The notes under the pieces were generated by a model, which saw only the letters and a program-made list of their open reading frames with translations, ran no database searches and had not been told where the DNA came from. A DNA stretch of 64,000 bases from Pyruvatibacter sp. Lineage in GTDB: Bacteria > Pseudomonadota > Alphaproteobacteria > CGMCC-115125. The first letter of the stretch is position 1. Every line of letters begins with the position of its first letter. This document shows, in pieces, positions 58,999-64,000 of this stretch. The position numbers and the translations under genes were made by a program. Location: NCBI RefSeq assembly GCF_040219635.1, contig NZ_JAVJSC010000003.1:258501-322500 (forward strand), written 5' to 3'.

Positions 58999-59976
58999 TT
59001 AAGCCGCGCGGAACCCCTGCAGGCGCTTGGAAATAATCTCATCCGCTTCGGCCATGATCCGGTCGATCAGTTCCTTACAGGTGGGAATGTCATGGATAAG
59101 GCCCGCGACCATGCCGCAGCTCCAGCCGCCTGCATCCATGTCGCCATCTTTCATGATGCGCGGATAGACGCCGGCCACTTCTTCGGCGATGTCGGCAAAC
59201 GACAACTTGTCGCCCATCTCCTGCTCTTTTTGCAGCAGACGTTCCACGGCGTGATTGTTCAGAACCCGCTCGGTGTTGCGCAGCGGGCGCATGATGAGGC
59301 GGGTGTCGAGTTCGCTGGCAGCAATCAGTGCCTGCTTCACGTTTTCATGCACCGGCGCTTCCTTGGTGGCAATAAAGCGCGTGCCCATGTTCATGCCCTC
59401 CGCACCCATGGCCATGGAAGCAACCAGGCTGCGGCCATCCGCCATGCCACCTGAAGAGACGAAGGGGATTTTCAGTTCTTCCGCCGCACGCGGCAGCAAA
59501 ATAAAGTTCGGCACATCATCTTCACCGGGGTGGCCGCCGCACTCAAACCCGTCAACGCTCACAGCGTCGCAGCCGATGGATTCGGCCTTCAGCGCATGGC
59601 GCACGGACGTGCATTTGTGAATAACCTTGATATCGGCTTCCTTGAGGGCGGGCAGCCACTTGGCCGGGTTGTTGCCCGCCGTCTCAACCGCCTTGACGCC
59701 ACTCTTGATGATGACATCCACAAAGCCCGGATAATCAGGAGGTGTGACGGCCGGCAAAAAAGTAAGATTCACGCCAAACGGCTTGTCAGTCATGCCCTTG
59801 CAGCGCTCAATTTCAGCGGCCAGCTTTTCGGGCGTGCCTTGCGTCAGACCCGTGATGATGCCCAGGCCGCCCGCATTTGAAACAGCCGCCGCCATCTCGG
59901 CAAAGCCCACATAGTGCATTCCGCCCTGAATGATCGGATGTTCAATTCCAAAAAGCTCTGTAATCCGCGTGCGCAT
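58999..59976 (-). CDS. NAD(P)H-dependent flavin oxidoreductase, nitronate monooxygenase-like
   Basis: The 325-residue FMN TIM-barrel enzyme starts ITELFGIEHPIIQGGMHYVG and shows AAAVSNAGGLGIITGL, VKAVETAGNNPAKWL, VSVDGFECGGHPGEDDVP, and PFVSSGGMADGRSLVASMAMGAEGMNMGTRF (in parts), as in 2-nitropropane dioxygenases and FabK-like enzymes. The true substrate of most such proteins is unknown. ATG 59976 gives the standard N-terminus; the longer frame to 60048 adds an unconserved basic stretch. It lies upstream of the CYP153 genes on the same strand but is separated by a terminator. Confidence 0.9.
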   Translation of the reverse strand: MRTRITELFGIEHPIIQGGMHYVGFAEMAAAVSNAGGLGIITGLTQGTPEKLAAEIERCKGMTDKPFGVNLTFLPAVTPPDYPGFVDVIIKSGVKAVETAGNNPAKWLPALKEADIKVIHKCTSVRHALKAESIGCDAVSVDGFECGGHPGEDDVPNFILLPRAAEELKIPFVSSGGMADGRSLVASMAMGAEGMNMGTRFIATKEAPVHENVKQALIAASELDTRLIMRPLRNTERVLNNHAVERLLQKEQEMGDKLSFADIAEEVAGVYPRIMKDGDMDAGGWSCGMVAGLIHDIPTCKELIDRIMAEADEIISKRLQGFRAA

Positions 59977-60134
59977 AAGTGCCACCCCTGTTTGCCGGTT
60001 TCGTCCGTCTTTGCGACAGACCGTTGTTACGCAGGCGCGCAGCCGCACGCCGTTCGGCCCGCATTCTGGCGACCTGAACCAAAAAAGCTAGTGGGTTTGT
60101 TTTTAAAACTGGAAGATCGTTTTCGAGGAGCGGT

Positions 60135-61574
60135 TTACAAGCCCGCAGCCAGCGCATCCGGTGCATCTGCCCATGTACCACCCAGCGCACGGAACAGATC
60201 AATCTGGAAATCCGTTGTGCTGGCCTGCGACTGCGCAAGGGTGATGTCCGCCTCCGCCAGAGTGCGTTCAGCGTCGAGCACCGTGATAAAATCATCCGCC
60301 CCAAGCTCATAGCGCGCCCGCGCCATCTCGACCGATTGCGCCGCCGTATCGCGCGCACTGGCCAATGCGGCCTGGCGCTGCAGCTCGGCGGCATAGTTCT
60401 GCAGGGCAATTTCTGTTTCTTCGAGCGCGGCCAGCACCGTCTGGTCAAACTGCGCCAGCGCCTGCGCCATGCCCGCTTCGGCACTGCGCACTCGCGCACG
60501 TCCCGCCCACTGATTGGGAAACGTCCACGAGATCAGCGGCCCGGCCGAGAAAGACAGCGCGCCGTCTTCCTTGAGGCTGGCAATTTGCAACGCACTTGTG
60601 TTGATCGACCCGCCAAGCGTGATCTGCGGATACAGCTCTGCCACTGCAACGCCGACCCGCGCAGCGGATGCTTCAAGCGCACTTTCGGCTTCGCGCACGT
60701 CGGGACGGCGGGCAATCAACCCGGCGCCGTCACCGACAGGAATAGTCGCTGCCACAACAGGTGCCATCATACAGTCAGCACCAACATCCACCATGGCGCG
60801 CGGTGGCTCGCCGACAAGCGTACCCAGCCGAAAGCGAGCATTTTCACGTGATGCCTTGAGTTGCGGCAACGACGCACGGGTGTTTTCCACATTTACCTGC
60901 GCGCGCACAATATCAAGCTTTGTGCCCTGGCCGCCGTCGGTAAGCTGGCGGGTGAGATCAACCGTGCGTGACTGAAGGTCAAACGTGTTTTGCGTCACGG
61001 CAATCTGCTGGTTGGCCGAACAGATATCCGCATAGGCCCGCGCCGTCTCAGCGGCAATGGTCAGACGCGTATTGTAGAGGGCGGCCTGCGCCGCGCGCGC
61101 ATCTGCCCGCGCGGCGGCAACCGAGTTGCGCACGCGGCCAAACAGATCGATTTCGTAAGAAAGGTTGAAGCCGGATGAATAGGTGAGGTCTTCAGTGTTG
61201 GCCCGCTGCGTCGGCAATGGTCGTGCCTCACGCTCATAGCTGGCACCCGCCGTAACATCCGTGGACGGAATATAGTCGCTGCGACTTTCGCTCAGCGTTG
61301 CCAGCACGCGATCAAGATTGGCCGCCGCCGCCTTGAGGTCATTGTTCTGTGCAAGCGCTTTTGTGACGTAACTGTTGAGAACGTCGTCATCATAAAGCCG
61401 CCACCACATGCCTTCAGGTTTGGCGGTTGAAACCGGCGCGACGCTGGCCGTGACGAACTCACCCATTGCAGCCGGTGCCTTGGCAACAACCGCATCTGGC
61501 ATGTCTGGCGTAAACGAGCAGGCTGCCAGAAAGGCACCCGCAACAACCGGCAAACCGCGCATGTAGCTGGACAT
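60135..61574 (-). CDS. Outer-membrane efflux channel lipoprotein (NodT/OprM family)
   Basis: The 479-residue protein has a lipoprotein signal (GAFLAACSFTPD, Cys19) and the duplicated TolC-type repeat. Signatures are WWRLYDDDVLNSYVTKAL, NLDRVLATLSESRSDYIPS, YEIDLFGRVRNSVAAA, LIARRPDVREAESALEASAARVGVA (in parts) and YELGADDFITVLDAERTLAEA. It should form the trimeric channel for an RND or ABC pump. No pump is adjacent; the RND pair at 48-52 kb lacks its own channel and is a likely partner. Start could be ATG 61574 or 61562. Confidence 0.92.
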   Translation of the reverse strand: MSSYMRGLPVVAGAFLAACSFTPDMPDAVVAKAPAAMGEFVTASVAPVSTAKPEGMWWRLYDDDVLNSYVTKALAQNNDLKAAAANLDRVLATLSESRSDYIPSTDVTAGASYEREARPLPTQRANTEDLTYSSGFNLSYEIDLFGRVRNSVAAARADARAAQAALYNTRLTIAAETARAYADICSANQQIAVTQNTFDLQSRTVDLTRQLTDGGQGTKLDIVRAQVNVENTRASLPQLKASRENARFRLGTLVGEPPRAMVDVGADCMMAPVVAATIPVGDGAGLIARRPDVREAESALEASAARVGVAVAELYPQITLGGSINTSALQIASLKEDGALSFSAGPLISWTFPNQWAGRARVRSAEAGMAQALAQFDQTVLAALEETEIALQNYAAELQRQAALASARDTAAQSVEMARARYELGADDFITVLDAERTLAEADITLAQSQASTTDFQIDLFRALGGTWADAPDALAAGL

Positions 61575-61687
61575 TCTCTCACCCCGGACACAGCCCTGGC
61601 GTCAGGACTCTTGGATTTCCAAGGTCGAGTGTTGTCACAGTTTGGTTAACGCAGCCCTTATTTGGCGTTGCTGTGGGTCACGGATAC

Positions 61688-62479
61688 CTACTCGGCCGAG
61701 CCGATAGCAATCCAGTCCACCCGGCAATCAGAGATAGTGGAAGCCCCCGCAGCACGCACGGTCAGGTCAAACTTGTTTTCCGTGATGCTGCCCGCTTCAA
61801 ACGCCAAAATGACGTTTGGCTCGCGGTAATAGGCTTCAAGCATATTTGGCGCGATGAAGACCTTCGGCGGGGCGTCAAACGCTGACCCAAATGACACCGT
61901 GCGGGTCATCACTTCTTCCCACCCATCATCCGTTGGCCGGTACGCATGGCCGCACTCAAACGAGCCCGCCTGCATACTGGTCGCCAGAAGCCGTTCAGCC
62001 AGTGCTGCCTGCACAATGTCAGAACCGGACACAGCACCCACAACCTGATCAAGCTGGCGATCAAGATCCCGGGCAACAGCTATCATCTGCTCCGCCTTGG
62101 CCGCATCCGCTGCCAGTTTGCGATAGGCGGCGGCTATTTCGTCTGCCTGGTCGCGCAGTTCCTGCTGCTGGCCGCGCAGACTGGAGACCTCCCGCTGGGC
62201 AAAGCGCACTTCATCGGAAACTTTTTCGGCCTGCCGCAGCAAGAACTCGCTCAGGGCTTCGCGGTCATTACCGCCACCGCCCTGCGCATAGAGCTGGCGC
62301 ATGTCCCAGGTGCCCTGATTAACCCACAGGAAAAAGCCCAGCCCCGCAGCCAGAACCACAAACAGCAAAAAGCCCAACACACCAAAGCCGCTGCTGCCAC
62401 GTCCGCGCGTGCGGTCGCGCACTTCTGCGTCAACCAGACCCCGAAGCGCTGCGCGCTGTTCATCTGTAAATCCAGACAT
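61688..62479 (-). CDS. Membrane-anchored coiled-coil protein with C-terminal H-type lectin-like domain
   Basis: The 263-residue product has a short acidic/basic cytoplasmic N-terminus (MSGFTDEQRAAL), one membrane helix (about residues 32-52), a coiled coil of about 75 residues (LRRQ-type heptads in SDEVRFAQREVSSLRGQQQE) and a beta domain in the last 80 residues. That domain reads TVSFGSAFDAPPKVFIAPNM, then ENKFDLTVRAAGA and CRVDWIAIG. It matches the H-type lectin pattern (FxxPPxVxV, then GFTLxxxx..WIA). It probably presents a carbohydrate-binding head outside the inner membrane. ATG 62479 is chosen as the first sensible start. Neighbours do not reveal a pathway. Confidence 0.72.
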   Translation of the reverse strand: MSGFTDEQRAALRGLVDAEVRDRTRGRGSSGFGVLGFLLFVVLAAGLGFFLWVNQGTWDMRQLYAQGGGGNDREALSEFLLRQAEKVSDEVRFAQREVSSLRGQQQELRDQADEIAAAYRKLAADAAKAEQMIAVARDLDRQLDQVVGAVSGSDIVQAALAERLLATSMQAGSFECGHAYRPTDDGWEEVMTRTVSFGSAFDAPPKVFIAPNMLEAYYREPNVILAFEAGSITENKFDLTVRAAGASTISDCRVDWIAIGSAE

Positions 62480-62822
62480 GCCCTGCCTCAATTTGCCGGC
62501 CCGACCTGCGCACTGAAAAACGCGGCGGACAGAAAACACGAAAACACAGATAACTCTGTGTCGGCGAACCGCTTACATTGCCGATCGCCACAAGGGCACC
62601 CACTGCTGAGATTATACGCGACCAGCGTACCTTTGTGCTGACTTCGACCGTTACTATTTGTTAATCATGCAGCCCGTGGCTGCATAGCAACACTTGCCCG
62701 TGTGGTTAACCGAATTGCGCAACTTATTGCGCTAGAACGGCTCAATGCGTGGCGATTTGCGAGCGACCCGCGCTAGACTTGGTGAGAGTTCGGGTGCGTT
62801 CAGGCAGGAAAGAACAGAAAAG
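62480..62822. promoter_or_regulatory. 343-bp divergent promoter region
   Basis: This gap lies between the lectin-like gene and the NfrA-like gene, transcribed away from each other. It has a perfect inverted repeat 62667-62685 (ATGCAGCC, CGT, GGCTGCAT) and a twofold TTGCGC direct repeat near 62715-62735. I see no gene. The inverted repeat is a possible operator or stem. Confidence 0.45.
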
Positions 62823-64000
62823 ATGACACGTCGCATCCTGGGAGCAGGCAGCCTTGCTATTCTGGCAGGGGTTACACTGACCGCCGCGCCAACGGCACAC
62901 GCTGAACGGCTGGAACCTTTCATGGTGGCCCAGGCCGAAACCGCACAAAACCTGATCGCCGCAGGTGATGCACAGTGGCAGGGCGGCAATCCATCACTTG
63001 CCGCCCAGACCTACCAACGCGCCCTTGAGACCGGCAATCTGACACAAGCCCAGCGCGCCTATGCGCTACGTGCCCTTGGGTTTGTCTCTGCTGAAATTGG
63101 CGACCCGCAAAACGCAGCCCGCGCCTTCAAGGCCTCCCTGGCTATCGAAGATAACCCCGGTGCCGCATTGGGCCTTGCCGTTTCGCTGCGCCAGGCAGGC
63201 GACACAGCCGGTGCCAATGCAGCACTTGCAAACGTGGACCGCCGGGTACTGACCCGCGACCAGCTGCCGTTTTATCTGGACGAAGTTGCATCTGCGGCCC
63301 TCCCCGGCAACCCGCAGGCCGCCATCACGGCGCTGGAAGAAGCCGTCGGCATCACCGAAAGCGTCTATCGCCGCGTGCGGCTGGCGCAGCTTTATCGCCA
63401 GACCGGCAACACCGCGAAAGCTGACGAAAATCTCGCTAAGGCTGAAAGCGCATTGGCAGCAGAACCCGGTGCCGCCGCCGACGTGGCCTATGCCGCGCTT
63501 TCAATGGGTGACGATGCTGCCGCTGCCCGCTACTTCGAGCAGGCCCGCAGCGCAGACGCCCTGACCTCAACGAGCTTTGCTGACTACGGCTACGCGCTGA
63601 AACGCCAGGGCGACCTTGATGGCTCAACAAGCCTGTTTCGCGATGCCATCGACACCCACGACCAAAGCGCGGACGCCACCAGCGATGAAGGCAAGCGCCG
63701 CCTGTTCCGTCTGCGCCGCGAGGTCTCCTACACCGAACGTACCTGGTATGCGGATGCGTTCCTGTCATTCCGCGACAACTCGGTTGATCTGATCGGCGTG
63801 CCGGAGCGTGGCGAGAGCGACAGCTTCGCCGGCTGGGAAGTGGGCTACATCGCCCCCCAGATCGGCTCCATGAAGCACCGCGCGCTGACACTTTTCACCC
63901 GCGGCTTTACCGGCTTTGAAGGCGACACGCTGGATACCCGCGAGGGGTCGTTGCAGCTTGGCGTCGGCGCGCGCTTCCGTCCGTTGGCTGACCACAACCT
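62823..64000 (+). CDS. NfrA-like TPR protein with C-terminal outer-membrane barrel (3' truncated by window edge)
   Basis: The frame stays open to the end of the window, so at least 392 residues are seen and the C-terminus is missing. A signal peptide (MTRRILGAGSLAILAGVTLT..AHA) is followed by TPR-like helices: GDAQWQGGNPSLAAQTYQRAL, QNAARAFKASLAIEDNP, YALKRQGDLDGSTSLFRDAID (in parts). From about residue 295 a barrel-type stretch starts with RREVSYTERTWYADAF, followed by GWEVGYIAPQIG and GSLQLGVGARFRPL. This resembles the C-terminal domain of phage N4 receptor NfrA and related exopolysaccharide export proteins such as PgaA. AGGAAAG precedes ATG 62823. Its upstream neighbour is the lectin-like gene. 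Confidence 0.8.
   Translation, partial: MTRRILGAGSLAILAGVTLTAAPTAHAERLEPFMVAQAETAQNLIAAGDAQWQGGNPSLAAQTYQRALETGNLTQAQRAYALRALGFVSAEIGDPQNAARAFKASLAIEDNPGAALGLAVSLRQAGDTAGANAALANVDRRVLTRDQLPFYLDEVASAALPGNPQAAITALEEAVGITESVYRRVRLAQLYRQTGNTAKADENLAKAESALAAEPGAAADVAYAALSMGDDAAAARYFEQARSADALTSTSFADYGYALKRQGDLDGSTSLFRDAIDTHDQSADATSDEGKRRLFRLRREVSYTERTWYADAFLSFRDNSVDLIGVPERGESDSFAGWEVGYIAPQIGSMKHRALTLFTRGFTGFEGDTLDTREGSLQLGVGARFRPLADHN

Overview
The window looks like chromosomal DNA of an alphaproteobacterium. The evidence is a GC content near 60% by eye, dense coding, many ATGA/GTGA-type overlaps, an ornithine decarboxylase plus homospermidine synthase pair, a Thermus/Rickettsia-type isocitrate dehydrogenase, a CtrA-like site, and two CYP153-type alkane hydroxylases beside many acyl-CoA genes. 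A marine, lipid- or hydrocarbon-using member of the Parvibaculum/Rhizobiales side is my best guess, from gene content only. I saw no rRNA, tRNA, CRISPR array, phage or insertion sequence. The first gene and the last gene run off the window.

Layout. 1-3.3 kb: end of a surface-polysaccharide cluster (sugar C-methyltransferase, 3,5-epimerase, NAD-dependent epimerase, transaldolase-like enzyme, GmhA). 3.5-7.2 kb: isocitrate dehydrogenase divergent from an OxyR-like LysR regulator, then a membrane-anchored metallo-hydrolase. 7.2-11.4 kb: polyamine block (long structured leader, ornithine decarboxylase, homospermidine synthase, amino-acid binding protein). 11.4-17.3 kb: secreted sugar dehydrogenase, thioesterase, DUF2855 protein, radical SAM protein, GmhB. 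17.3-25.6 kb: catabolic block (amidohydrolase, acyl-CoA dehydrogenase, quinone-oxidoreductase-like MDR enzyme, Nudix CoA pyrophosphatase, two GST-like proteins, dienoyl-CoA isomerase-like enzyme, DUF1330).

25.6-37.9 kb is the most unusual part. A CHASE2 membrane protein without an output domain and a FecR-like secreted protein form one operon. It converges on a second operon encoding a two-partner-secretion pore (TpsB), a 1692-residue TpsA exoprotein with five 120-residue repeats, and a lipoprotein with TPR-like helices and a CHAT protease domain whose His/Cys dyad is intact. I infer a cell-envelope sensing, secretion and proteolysis module.

38-48 kb: TerB-like protein, DUF2817 peptidase-like protein, GST, alkyl sulfatase, phospholipid N-methyltransferase-like enzyme, hydrolase, thiolase, glycerate-kinase-like protein, MAPEG protein and Glu/Leu dehydrogenase. 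48-54.7 kb: RND efflux adaptor and pump, then an MMPL-type RND exporter. 54.8-60 kb: hydrolase, two tandem CYP153 P450s and a nitronate-monooxygenase-like flavoprotein. 60.1-64 kb: outer-membrane efflux channel, a membrane-anchored coiled-coil protein ending in an H-type lectin-like domain, and, divergent from it, the start of an NfrA-like TPR/beta-barrel protein.
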